Positions 13,107 through 26,771 of a DNA stretch of 64,000 bases are shown here, piece after piece. The position numbers were made by a program, and so were the translations under genes. Position 1 is the first letter of the stretch. The number at the start of each line of letters is the position of its first letter. Where the stretch lies: positions 21,001-85,000 of the forward strand of contig CAUJGJ010000246.1 of assembly GCA_963170055.1 (NCBI GenBank), read 5' to 3'. The notes below the pieces were generated by a model that ran no database searches, was not told the DNA's origin, and saw only the letters and a program-made list of their open reading frames with translations. The stretch is from Halisarca cf. caerulea. Taxonomy: Eukaryota; Porifera; Demospongiae; Chondrillida; Halisarcidae.

Positions 13107-13800
13107 TTAACTGCTGTGGGCGTATTTGTGTAGTGTTGGATATGCTGTTGCTAATACCAATATTTGCCACTAGCACAACGCACATTTCCAGTGGACACAC
13201 ATGAAGTTTCTGATGTACTGTGGGCGTATTTGTGCAGTGTAGGGAATGCAGGTGCTAATACCAATATTTGGCACTAGCACCACGCACATTCCCAGTAGGC
13301 ACACATGAAGTTTCTGAAGTGCTGTGGGCGTATTTGTGTAGTGTTGGATATGCTGGTGCTAATACCAATATTTGGCACTAGCACCGCTCACATTCCAAGT
13401 GGACACACAAAAAGTTTCTTAACTGCTGTGGGCGTATTTGTTTAGTGTTGGATATGCTGGTGCTAATACCAATATTTGGTACTAGCACCGCTCACCTTCC
13501 CAGTGGACACACATGAAGTTTCTTAACTGCTGTGGGCGAATTTGTGTAATGTTGTATATGCTGGTGCTAATACCAATATTTGCCACTAGCACCACGCACA
13601 TTCCCAGTGGACACACATGAAGTTTCTGATGTGCTGTGGGCGTATTTGTGTAGTGTAGGGAATGCAGGTGCTAATACCAATATTTGGCACTAGCACCACG
13701 CACATTGCCAGTAGGCACACAAGAAGTTTCTGAAGTGCTGTGGGCGTATTTGTGTAGTGTTGGATATGCTGGTGCTAATACCAATATTTGGCACTAGCAC

Positions 13801-15254
13801 CGCTCACATTCCCAGTGGACACACAAAAAGATTCTTAACTGCTGTGGGCGTATTTGTTTAGTGTTGGATATGCTGGTGCTAATACCAATATTTGGTACTA
13901 GCACCGCTCACCTTCCCAGTGGACACACATGAAGTTTCTTAACTGCTGTGGGCGAATTTGTGTAATGTTGTATATGCTGGTGCTAATACCAATATTTGCC
14001 ACTAGCACCACGCACATTCCCAGTGGACACACATGAAGTTTCTGATGTACTGTGGGCGTATTTGTGTAGTGTAGGGAATGCAGGTGCTAATACCAATATT
14101 TGGCACTAGCACCACGCACATTCCCAGTGGAAACACATGAAGTTTCTGAAGTGCTGTGGGCGCATTTGTGTAGTGTTGGATATGCTGGTGCTAATACCAA
14201 TATTTGGCACTAGCACCACGCACATTCCCAGTGGACACACATGAAGTTTCTGAAGTACTGTGGGCGTATTTGTGTAGTGTTGGATATGCTGGTGCTAATA
14301 CCAATATTGGCCCAGCACCAAACACAATCCCAGTGGACACACACAAAGTTTCTTACCTGCTGTGGGCGTATTTGTGTAGTGTTGGATATGCTGGTGCTAA
14401 TACCAATATTAGGCACTAGCACCACACACATTCCCAGTGGAAACACATGAAGTTTCTGAAGTGCTGTGGGCGTATTTGTGAAGTGTTGGATTTGCTGGTG
14501 CTAATACCAATATTTGGCACTAGCACCACGCACATTCCCAGTGGACACACATGAAGTTTCTGAAGTGCTGTGGGCGTATTTGTGTAGTGATGGATATGCT
14601 GGTGCTAATACCAATATTTGGCACTAGCACCACGCACATTCCCAATGGAAACACATGAAGTTTCTGAAGTGCTGTGGGCGTATTTGTGTAGAGTTGGATA
14701 TGCTGGTGCTAATACCAATATTTGGCACTAGCACCACGCACATTTCCAGTGGACACTCATGAAGTTTCTGATGTACTGTAGGCGTATTTGTGTAGTGTAG
14801 GGAATGCAGGTGCTAATACCAATATTTGGCACTAGCACCACGCACATTCCCAGTGGACACAGATGAAATTTCATAAGTACTGTGGGCGTATTTGTGTAGT
14901 GTTGGATATGCTGGTGCTAATACCAATATTTGGCACTAGCACCACGCACATTCCCAGTGGACACACATGAAGTTTCTTAACTGCTGTGGGCGAATTTGTG
15001 TAATGTTGTATATGCTGGTGCTAATACCAATATTTGCCACTAGCACCACGCACATTCCCAGTGGACACACATGAAGTTTCTGATGTACTGTGGGCGTATT
15101 TGTGTAGTGTAGGGAATGCAGGTGCTAATACCAATATTTGGCACTAGCACCACGCACATTCCCAGTGGAAACACATGAAGTTTCTGAAGTGCTGTGGGCG
15201 TATTTGTGTAGTGTTGGATATGCTGGTGCTAATACCAATATTTGGCACTAGCAC
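13801..15254. repeat. 14-monomer higher-order repeat, copy 1 (1454 bp)
   Basis: It starts at a CGCTCACATTCCCAGTGG monomer with the unusual ACACAAAAAGATTC stretch and is repeated at 15255 onward with very few changes. Confidence 0.88.
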
Positions 15255-16695
15255 CGCTCACATTCCCAGTGGACACACAAAAAGATTCTTAACTGCTGTG
15301 GGCGTATTTGTTTAGTGTTGGATATGCTGGTGCTAATACCAATATTTGGTACTAGCACCGCTCACCTTCCCAGTGGACACACATGAAGTTTCTTAACTGC
15401 TGTGGGCGAATTTGTGTAATGTTGTATATGTTGGTGCTAATACCAATATTTGCCACTAGCACCACGCACATTCCCAGTGGACACACATGAAGTTTCTGAT
15501 GTACTGTGGGCGTATTTGTGTAGTGTAGGGAATGCAGGTGCTAATACCAATATTTGGCACTAGCACCACGCACATTCCCAGTGGAAACACATGAAGTTTC
15601 TGAAGTGCTGTGGGCGCATTTGTGTAGTGTTGGATATGCTGGTGCTAATACCAATATTTGGCACTAGCACCACGCACATTCCCAGTGGACACACATGAAG
15701 TTTCTGAAGTACTGTGGGCGTATTTGTGTAGTGTTGGATATGCTGGTGCTAATACCAATATTGGCCCAGCACCAAACACAATCCCAGTGGACACACACAA
15801 AGTTTCTTACCTGCTGTGGGCGTATTTGTGTAGTGTTGGATATGCTGGTGCTAATACCAATATTAGGCACTAGCACCACACACATTCCCAGTGGAAACAC
15901 ATGAAGTTTCTGAAGTGCTGTGGGCGTATTTGTGAAGTGTTGGATTTGCTGGTGCTAATACCAATATTTGGCACTAGCACCACGCACATTCCCAGTGGAC
16001 ACACATGAAGTTTCTGAAGTGCTGTGGGCGTATTTGTGTAGTGATGGATATGCTGGTGCTAATACCAATATTTGGCACTAGCACCACGCACATTCCCAAT
16101 GGAAACACATGAAGTTTCTGAAGTGCTGTGGGCGTATTTGTGTAGAGTTGGATATGCTGGTGCTAATACCAATATTTGGCACTAGCACCACGCACATTTC
16201 CAGTGGACACTCATGAAGTTTCTGATGTACTGTAGGCGTATTTGTGTAGTGTAGGGAATGCAGGTGCTAATACCAATATTTGGCACTAGCACCACGCACA
16301 TTCCCAGTGGACACAGATGAAATTTCATAAGTACTGTGGGCGTATTTGTGTAGTGTTGGATATGCTGGTGCTAATACCAATATTTGGCACTAGCACCACG
16401 CACATTCCCAGTGGACACACATGAAGTTTCTTAACTGCTGTGGGCGAATTTGTGTAATGTTGTATATGCTGGTGCTAATACCAATATTTGCCACTAACAC
16501 CACGCACATTCCCAGTGGACACACATGAAGTTTCTGATGTACTGTGGGGGTATTTGTGTAGTGTAGGGAATGCAGGTGCTAATACCAATATTTGGCACTA
16601 GCACCACGCACATTCCCAGTGGAAACACATGAAGTTTCTGAAGTGCTGTGGGCGCATTTGTGTAGTGTTGGATATGCTGGTGCTAATACCAATAT
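15255..16695. repeat. 14-monomer higher-order repeat, copy 2
   Basis: Collinear with 13801 onward at an offset of 1454 bp. The match breaks at about 16695, where the sequence switches to a GGCATTAGCACC monomer that begins the 10-monomer series. Confidence 0.86.
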
Positions 16696-18770
16696 TTGGC
16701 ATTAGCACCACGCACATTCCCAGTGGACACACATGAAGTTTCTTAACTGCTGTGGGCGTATTTGTGTAGTGTTGGATATGCTGGTGCTAATACCAATATT
16801 GGCCCAGCACCACACACAATCCCAGTGGACACACACAAAGTTTCTTACCTGCTGTGGGCGTATTTGTGTAGTGTTGGATATGCTGGTGCTAATACCAATA
16901 TTTGGCACTAGCACCACACACATTCCCAGTGGAAACACATGAAGTTTCTGAAGTGCTGTGGGCGTATTTGTGTAGTGTAGGGAATGCAGGTGCTAATACC
17001 AATATTTGGCACTAGCACCACGCACATTCCCAGTGGACACAGATGAAATTTCATAAGTACTGTGGGCGTATTTGTGTAGTGTTGGATATGCTGGTGCTAA
17101 TACCAATATTTGGCACTAGCACCACACACATTCCCAGTGGAAACACATGAAGTTTCTGAAGTGCTGTGGGCGTATTTGTGTAGTGTTGGATATGCTGGTG
17201 TTAATACCAATATTTGGTACTAGCACCACGCACATTCCCAGTGGACAAACATGAAGTTTCTGAAGTGCTGTGGGCGTATTTGTGTAGTGTTGGATATGCT
17301 GGTGTTAATACCAATATTTGGCACTAGCACCGCTCACATTCCCAGTGGACACACAAAAAGTTTCTTAACTGCTGTGGGCGTATTTGTTTAGTGTTGGATA
17401 TGCTGGTGCTAATACCAATATTTGGTACTAGCACCGCTCACCTTCCCAGTGGACACACATGAAGTTTCTTAACTGCTGTGGGCGAATTTGTGTAATGTTG
17501 TATATGCTGGTGCTAATACCAATATTTGCCACTAGCACCACGCACATTCCCAGTGGACACACATGAAGTTTCTGATGTACTGTGGGCGTATTTGTGTAGT
17601 GTAGGGAATGCAGGTGCTAATACCAATATTTGGCACTAGCACCACGCACATTCCCAGTGGAAACACATGAAGTTTCTGAAGTGCTGTGGGCGCATTTGTG
17701 TAGTGTTGGATATGGTGGTGCTAATACCAATATTTGGCACTAGCACCACGCACAGTCCCAGTGGACACACATGAAGTTTCTTAACTGCTGTGGGCGTATT
17801 TGTGTAGTGTTGGATATGCTGGTGCTAATACCAATATTGGCCCAGCACCACACACAATCCCAGTGGACACACACAAAGTTTCTTACCTGCTGTGGGCGTA
17901 TTTGTGTAGTGTTGGATATGCTGGTGCTAATACCAATATTAGGCACTAGCACCACACACATTCCCAGTGGAAACACATGAAGTTTCTGAAGTGCTGTGGG
18001 CGTATTTGTGTAGTGTTGGATTTGCTGGTGCTAATACCAATATTTGGCACTAGCACCACGCACATTCCCAGTGGACACACATGAAGTTTCTGAAGTGCTG
18101 TGGGCGTATTTGTGTAGTGATGGATATGCTGGTGCTAATACCAATATTTGGCACTGGCACCACGCACATTCCCAATGGAAACACATGAAGTTTCTGAAGT
18201 GCTGTGGGCGTATTTGTGTAGAGTTGGATATGCTGGTGCTAATACCAATATTTGGCACTAGCACCACGCACATTTCCAGTGGACACACATTAAGTTTCTG
18301 ATGTACTGTAGGCGTATTTGTGTAGTGTAGGGAATGCAGGTGCTAATACCAATATTTGGCACTAGCACCACGCACATTCCCAGTGGACACAGATGAAATT
18401 TCATAAGTACTGTGGGCGTATTTGTGTAGTGTTGGATATGCTGGTGCTAATACCAATATTTGGCACTAGCACCACGCACATTCCCAGTGGACACACATGA
18501 AGTTTCTTAACTGCTGTGGGCGAATTTGTGTAATGTTGTATATGCTGGTGCTAATACCAATATTTGCCACTAGCACCACGCACATTCCCAGTGGACACAC
18601 ATGAAGTTTCTGATGTACTGTGGGCGTATTTGTGTAGTGTAGGGAATGCAGGTGCTAATACCAATATTTGGCATTAGCACCACGCACATTCCCAGTGGAC
18701 ACACATGAAGTTTCTTAACTGCTGTGGGCGTATTTGTGTAGTGTTGGATATGCTGGTGCTAATACCAATA
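16696..18770. repeat. 10-monomer higher-order repeats (1038-bp spacing)
   Basis: The marker palindrome CCAATATTGG recurs at 16793 and 17831 (1038 bp, ten monomers less two bases), and then at 18765 (934 bp, nine monomers less two bases). The changing spacing indicates repeated unequal exchange. Confidence 0.8.
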
Positions 18771-19199
18771 TTGGCCCAGCACCACACACAATCCCAGTGG
18801 ACACACACAAAGTTTCTTACCTGCTGTGGGCGTAATTGTGTAGTGTTGGATATGCTGGTGCTAATACCAATATTTGGCACTAGCACCACACACATTCCCA
18901 GTGGAAACACATGAAGTTTCTGAAGTGCTGTGGGCGTATTTGTGTAGTGTTGGATATGCTGGTGTTAATACCAATATTTGGTACTAGCACCACGCACATT
19001 CCCAGTGGACAAACATGAAGTTTCTGAAGTGCTGTGGGCGTATTTGTGTAGTGTTGGATATGCTGGTGCTAATACCAATATTAGCACCAGCACCACGCAC
19101 AATCCCAGTGGACACACACGAAGTTTCTTACCTGCTGTGGGCGTATTTGTATAGTGTTGGATATGCTGGTGCTAATACCAATATTTGGCACTAGCACCA

Positions 19200-21150
19200 C
19201 ACACATTCCCTGTGGACACACATGAAGTTTCTTAAGTGCCTTGGGCGTATTAGTGTAGTATTGGATATTCTGGTGCTAATACCAATATTTGGCACTAGCA
19301 CCACGCACATTCCCAGTGGACACACATGAAATTTCTGAAGTGCTGTGGGCGTATTAGTGTAGTGTTGGATATTCTGGTTCTAATACCAATATTTGGCACT
19401 AGCACCACGCACATTCCCAGTGGACACACATGAAGTTTCTGAAGTACTGTGGGCGTTTTTGTGTAGTGTTGGATATGCTGGTGCTAATACCAATATTTGG
19501 CACTAGCACCACGCACATTTCCAGTGGACACACATGAAGTTTCTGATGTACTGTAGGCGTATTTGTGTAGTGTAGGGAATGCAGGTGCTAATACCAATAT
19601 TTGGCACTAGCACCACGCACATTCCCAGTGGACACAGATGAAATTTCATAAGTACTGTGGGCGTATTTGTGTAGTGTTGGATATGCTGGTGCTAATACCA
19701 ATATTTGGCACTAGCACCACGCACATTCCCAGTGGACACACATGAAGTTTCTTAACTGCTGTGGGCGAATTTGTGTAATGTTGTATATGCTGGTGCTAAT
19801 ACCAATATTTGCCACTAGCACCACGCACATTCCCAGTGGACACACATGAAGTTTCTGATGTACTGTGGGCGTATTTGTGTAGTGTAGGGAATGCAGGTGC
19901 TAATACCAATATTTGGCACTAGCACCACGCACATTCCCAGTGGAAACACATGAAGTTTCTGAAGTGCTGTGGGCGCATTTGTGTAGTGTTGGATATGCTT
20001 GTTCTAATACCAATATTTGGCATTAGCAGCACGCACATTCCCAGTGGACACACATGAAGTTTCTTAACTGCTGTGGGCGTATTTGTGTAGTGTTGGATAT
20101 GCTGGTGCTAATACCAATATTGGCCCAGCACCACACACAATCCAAGTGGACACACACAAAGTTTCTTACCTGCTGTGGGCGTATTTGTGTAGTGTTGGAT
20201 ATGCTGGTGCTAATACCAATATTTGGCACTAGCACCACGCACATTCCCAGTGGACGCACATGAAATTTCTTAAGTGCCTTGGGCGTATTAGTGTAGAATT
20301 GGATATTCTGGTGCTAATACCAATATTTGGCACTAGCACCACGCACATTCCCAGTGGACACACATGAAATTTCTGAAGTGCTGTGGGCGTATTAGTGTAG
20401 TGTTGGATATTCTGGTTCTAATACCAATATTTGGCACTAGCACCACGCACATTCCCAGTGGACACACATGAAGTTTCTGAAGTACTGTGGGCGTTTTTGT
20501 GTAGTGTTTGATATGCTGGTGCTAATACCAATATTTGGCACTAGCACCACGCACATTTCCAGTGGACACACATGAAGTTTCTGATGTACTGTAGGCGTAT
20601 TTGTGTAGTGTAGGGAATGCAGGTGCTAATACCAATATTTGGCACTAGCACCACGCACATTCCCAGTGGACACAGATGAAATTTCATAAGTACTGTGGGC
20701 GTATTTGTGTAGTGTTGGATATGCTGGTGCTAATACCAATATTTGGCACTAGCACCACGCACATTCCCAGTGGACACACATGAAGTTTCTTAACTGCTGT
20801 GGGCGAATTTGTGTAATGTTGTATATGCTGGTGCTAATACCAATATTTGCCACTAGCACCACGCACATTCCCAGTGGACACACATGAAGTTTCTGATGTA
20901 CTGTGGGCGTATTTGTGTAGTGTAGGGAATGCAGGTGCTAATACCAATATTTGGCACTAGCACCACGCACATTCCCAGTGGAAACACATGAAGTTTCTGA
21001 AGTGCTGTGGGCGCATTTGTGTAGTGTTGGATATGCTGGTGCTAATACCAATATTTGGCATTAGCACCACGCACATTCCCAGTGGACACACATGAAGTTT
21101 CTTAACTGCTGTGGGCGTATTTGTGTAGTGTTGGATATGCTGGTGCTAAT
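19200..21150. repeat. Two further ~1038-bp satellite blocks
   Basis: A distinctive monomer with CTTAAGTGCCTTGGGCG and GTATTAGTGTAG occurs at 19231 and again at 20269, 1038 bp apart, with matching order of subtypes downstream. The preceding monomer near 19082 is a 103-bp variant reading TTAGCACCAGCACC. Confidence 0.8.
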
Positions 21151-24100
21151 ACCAATATTTGGCACTAGCACCACGCACATTCCCAGTGGACACACATGAC
21201 CTTTCTGAAGTGCTGTGGGCGTATTTGTGTAATGTTGGATATGCTGGTGCTAATACCAATATTTGGCACTAGCACCACGCACATTCCCAGGGGACACACA
21301 TGACCTTTCTGAAGTGCTGTGGGCGTACTTGTGTAGTGTTGGATATGCTGGTGCTAATACCAATATTTGGCACTAGCACCATTCACATTCCCAGTGGACA
21401 CACATGAAGTTTCTTAACTACTGTGGGCGTATTTGTGTAATGTTGGATATGCTGGTGCTAATACCAATATTTGGCACTAGCACCACGCACATTCCCCGTG
21501 GACACACATGACCTTTCTGAAGTGCTGTGAGCGTATTTGTGTAGTGTTGGATATGATGGTGCTAATACCAATATTTGGCACTAGCACCACGCACATTCCC
21601 AGTGGACACACATGAAGTTTCTTAACTACTGTGGACGTATTTGTGTAGTGTTGGATATGCTTGTGCTAATACCAATATTTGGCACTAGCACAACGCACAT
21701 TCCCAGTGGACACACATGAAGTTTCTGAACTGCTGTGGGCGTATTTGTGTAGTGTTGGATATGCTGGTGCTAATACCAATAGTTGGCACTAGCACCACGC
21801 ACATTCCCAGTGGACACACATGAAGTTTCTGAAGTGCTGTGGGCGTATTTGTGTAGTGTAGGATATGCTGGTGCTAATACCAATATTTGGCACTAGCACC
21901 ACGCACATTCCCAGTGGACACACATGACCTTTCTGAAGTGCTGTGGGCGTATTTGTGTAATGTTGGATATGCTGGTGCTAATACCAATATTTGGCACTAG
22001 CACCACGCACATTCCCAGTGGACACAAATGAAGTTTCTTAACTACTGTAGGCGTATTTGTGTAATGTTGGATATGCTCGTGCTAATACCAATATTTGGCA
22101 CTAGCACCACGCACATTCCCAGGGGACACACATGACCTTTCTGAAGTGCTGTGGGCGTATTTGTGTAGTGTTGGATATGCTGGTGCTAATACCAATATTT
22201 GGCACTAGCACCACGCATATTCCCAGTGGACACACATGAAGTTTCTTAACTACTGTGGACGTATTTGTGTAGTGTTGGATATGCTGGTGCTAATACCAAT
22301 ATTTGGCACTAGCACCACGCACATTCCCAGTGGACACACATGAAGTTTCTGAAGTGCTGTGGGCGTATTTGTGTAGTGTTGGATATGCTGGTGCTAATAC
22401 CAATATTTGGCACTAGCACCACGCACATTCCCAGTGGACACACATGACCTTTCTGAAGTGCTGTGGGCGTATTTGTGTAATGTTGGATATGCTGGTGCTA
22501 ATACCAATATTTGGCACTAGCACCACGCACATTCCCAGTGGACACAAATGAAGTTTCTTAACTACTGTAGGCGTATTTGTGTAATGTTGGATATGCTGGT
22601 GCTAATACCAATATTTGGCACTAGCACCACGCACATTCCCAGGGGACACACATGACCTTTCTGAAGTGCTGTGGGCGTATTTGTGTAGTGCTGGATATGC
22701 TGGTGCTAATACCAATATTTGGCACTAGCACCACGCACATTCCCGGTGGACACACATGAAGTTTCTTAACTACTGTGGGCGTATTTGTGTAGTGTTGGAT
22801 ATGCTGGTGCTAATACCAATATTTGGCACTAGCACCACGCACATTCCCAGTGGACACAAATGAAGTTTCTTAACTACTGTGGGCGTATTTGTGTAATGTT
22901 GGATATGCTGGTGAAAATACCAATATTTGGCAATAACACCACGCGCATTCCCAGTGGACACACATGACCTTTCTGAAGTGCTGTGGGCGTATTTGTGTAG
23001 TGTTGGATATGTTGGTGCTAATACCAATATTTGGCACTAGCACCACGCATATTCCCAGTGGACACAAATGAAGTTTCTTAACTACTGTAGGCGTATTTGT
23101 GTAATGTTGGATATGCTGGTGCTAATACCAATATTTGGCACTAGCACCACGCACATTACCAGGGGACACACATGACCTTTCTGAAGTGCTGTGGGCGTAT
23201 TTGTGTAGTGTTGGATATGCTGGTGCTAATACCAATATTTGGCACTAGCACCACGCACATTCCCAGTGGACACACATGAAGTTTCTTAACTACTGTGGAC
23301 GTATTTGTGTAGTGTTGGATATGATGGTGCTAATACCAATATTTGGCACTAGCACCACGCACATTCCCAGTGGACACACATGAAGTTTCTTAACTACTGT
23401 GGACGTATTTGTGTAGTGTTGGATATGCTGGTGCAAATACCAATATTTTGCACTAGCACAACGCACATTCCCAGTGGACACACATGAAGTTTCTGAAGTG
23501 CTGTGGGCGTATTTGTGTAGTGTTGGATATGCTGGTGCTAATACCAATAGTTGGCACTAGCACCACGCACATTCCCAGTGGACACACATGAAGTTTCTGA
23601 AGTGCTGTGGGCGTATTTGTGTAGTGTTGGATATGCTGGTGCTAATACCAATATTTGGCACTAGCACCACGCACATTCCCAGTGGACACACATGACCTTT
23701 CTGAAGTGCTGTGGGCGTATTTGTGTAATGTTGGATATGCTGGTGCTAATACCAATATTTGGCACTAGCACCACGCACATTCCCAGGGGACACAAATGAA
23801 GTTTCTTAACTACTGTAGGCGTATTTGTGTAATGTTGGATATGCTGGTGCTAATACCAATATTTGGCACTAGTACCACGCACATTCCCAGGGGACACACA
23901 TGACCTTTCTGAAGTGCTGTGGGCGTATTTGTGTAGTGCTGGATATGCTGGTGCTAATACCAATATTTGGCACTAGCACCACGCACATTCCCGGTGGACA
24001 CACATGAAGTTTCTTAACTACTGTGGACGTATTTGTGTAGTGTTGGATATGCTGGTGCTAATACCAATATTTGGCACTAGCACCACGCACATTCCCAGTG

Positions 24101-24693
24101 GACACACATGAAGTTTCTGAAGTGCTGTGGGCGTATTTGTGTAGTGTTGGATATGCTGGTGCTAATACCAATATTTGGCACTAGCACCACGCACATTCCC
24201 AGTGGACACACATGACCTTTCTGAAGTGCTGTGGGCGTATTTGTGTAATGTTGGATATGCTGGTGCTAATACCAATATTTGGCACTAGCACCACGCACAT
24301 TCCCAGGGGACACACATGACCTTTCTGAAGTGCTGTGGGCGTATTTGTGTAGTGTTGGATATGCTGGTGCTAATACCAATATTTGGCACTAGCACCACGC
24401 ACATTCCCAGGGGACACACATGACCTTTCTGAAGTGCTGTGGGCGTATTTGTGTAGTGTTGGATATGCTGGTGCTAATACCAATATTTGGCACTAGCACC
24501 ACGCACATTCCCAGTGGACACACATAACCTTTCTGAAGTGCTGTGGGCGTATTTGTGTAATGTTGGATATGCTGGTGCTAATACCAATATTTGGCACTAG
24601 CACCACGCACATTCCCAGTGGACACAAATGAAGTTTCTTAACTACTGTAGGCGTATTTGTGTAATGTTGGATATGCTGGTGCTAATACCAATA

Positions 24694-25732
24694 TTTAGCA
24701 CTAGCACCACGCACATTCCCAGTGGACACACATGACCTTTCTGAAGTGCTGTGGGCGTATTTGTGTAGTGCTGGATATGCTGGTGCTAATACCAATATTT
24801 GGCACTAGCACCACGCACATTCCCGGTGGACACACATGAAGTTTCTTAACTACTGTGGGCGTATTTGTGTAGTGTTGGATATGCTGGTGCTAATACCAAT
24901 ATTTTACACTAGCACCACGCACATTCCAGTGGACACAAATGAAGTTTCTTAACTACTGTGGGCGTATTTGTGTAATGTTGGATATGCTGGTGAAAATACC
25001 AATATTTGGCAATAACACCACGCGCATTCCCAGTGGACACACATGACCTTTCTGAAGTGCTGTGGGCGTATTTGTGTAGTGTTGGATATGTTGGTGCTAA
25101 TACCAATATTTGGCACTAGCACCACGCATATTCCCAGTGGACACAAATGAAGTTTCTTAACTACTGTAGGCGTATTTGTGTAATGTTGGATATGCTGGTG
25201 CTAATACCAATATTTGGCACTAGCACCACGCACATTCCCAGGGGACACACATGACCTTTCTGAAGTGCTGTGGGCGTATTTTTGTAGTGTTGGATATGCT
25301 GGTGCTAATACCAATATTTGGCACTAGCACCACGCACATTCCCAGTGGACACAAATGAAGTTTCTTAACTACTGTAGGCGTATTTGTGTAATGTTGGATA
25401 TGCTGGTGCTAATACCAATATTTGGCACTAGCACCACGCACATTCCCAGTGGACACACATGACCTTTCTGAAGTGCTGTGGGCGTATTTGTGTAGTGTTG
25501 GATATGCTGGTGCTAATACCAATATTTGGCACTAGCACCACGCACATTCCCAGTGGACACACATGACCTTTCTGAAGTGCTGTGGGCGTATTTGTGTAAT
25601 GTTGGATATGCTGGTGCTAATACCAATATTTGGCACTAGCACCACGCACATTCCCAGTGGACACAAATGAAGTTTCTTAACTACTGTAGGCGTATTTGTG
25701 TAATGTTGGATATGCTGGTGCTAATACCAATA
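24694..25732. repeat. 1039-bp satellite cassette, copy 1
   Basis: Marked by a TTTAGCAC monomer, then a TTTTACAC monomer with a 103-bp length, then a CAATAACACCACGCGC monomer. The same ordered set follows 1039 bp later. Confidence 0.85.
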
Positions 25733-26771
25733 TTTAGCACTAGCACCACGCACATTCCCAGTGGACACACATGACCTTTCTGAAGTGCTGTGGGCGTATT
25801 TGTGTAGTGCTGGATATGCTGGTGCTAATACCAATATTTGGCACTAGCACCACGCACATTCCCGGTGGACACACATGAAGTTTCTTAACTACTGTGGGCG
25901 TATTTGTGTAGTGTTGGATATGCTGGTGCTAATACCAATATTTTACACTAGCACCACGCACATTCCAGTGGACACAAATGAAGTTTCTTAACTACTGTGG
26001 GCGTATTTGTGTAATGTTGGATATGCTGGTGAAAATACCAATATTTGGCAATAACACCACGCGCATTCCCAGTGGACACACATGACCTTTCTGAAGTGCT
26101 GTGGGCGTATTTGTGTAGTGTTGGATATGTTGGTGCTAATACCAATATTTGGCACTAGCACCACGCATATTCCCAGTGGACACAAATGAAGTTTCTTAAC
26201 TACTGTAGGCGTATTTGTGTAATGTTGGATATGCTGGTGCTAATACCAATATTTGGCACTAGCACCACGCACATTCCCAGGGGACACACATGACCTTTCT
26301 GAAGTGCTGTGGGCGTATTTGTGTAGTGTTGGATATGCTGGTGCTAATACCAATATTTGGCACTAGCACCACGCACATTCCCAGTGGACACACATGAAGT
26401 TTCTTAACTACTGTGGACGTATTTGTGTAGTGTTGGATATGATGGTGCTAATACCAATATTTGGCACTAGCACCACGCACATTCCCAGTGGACACACATG
26501 AAGTTTCTTAACTACTGTGGACGTATTTGTGTAGTGTTGGATATGCTGGTGCTAATACCAATATTTGGCACTAGCACAACGCACATTCCTCGTGGACACA
26601 CATGAAGTTTCTGAAGTGCTGTGGGCGTATTTGTGTAGTGTTGGATATGTTGGTGCTAATACCAATATTTGGCACTAGCACCACGCATATTCCCAGTGGA
26701 CACAAATGAAGTTTCTTAACTACTGTAGGCGTATTTGTGTAATGTTGGATATGCTGGTGCTAATACCAATA
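25733..26771. repeat. 1039-bp satellite cassette, copy 2
   Basis: Repeats the markers of 24694 onward at a 1039-bp offset for the first several monomers, then diverges. The TTTAGCAC marker occurs a third time at 27292, 1559 bp (15 monomers less one base) further on. Confidence 0.8.

Larger units (their letters stand above)
13107..21169. repeat. 104-bp satellite, sub-domain A' (4-, 10- and 14-monomer higher-order repeats)
   Basis: The satellite continues after the transposon. The first few hundred bases stay in register with higher-order copy 2, then shorter periods take over: a 416-bp (4-monomer) step at 13385-13801, two 1454-bp (14-monomer) copies, and 1038-bp (10-monomer) copies. Each of the longer units carries one 102-bp monomer with TTGGCCCAGCACC, giving periods two bases short of a multiple of 104. 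These markers sit at 14301, 15755, 16793, 17831, 18765 and 20114. No gene is seen. Confidence 0.95.
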
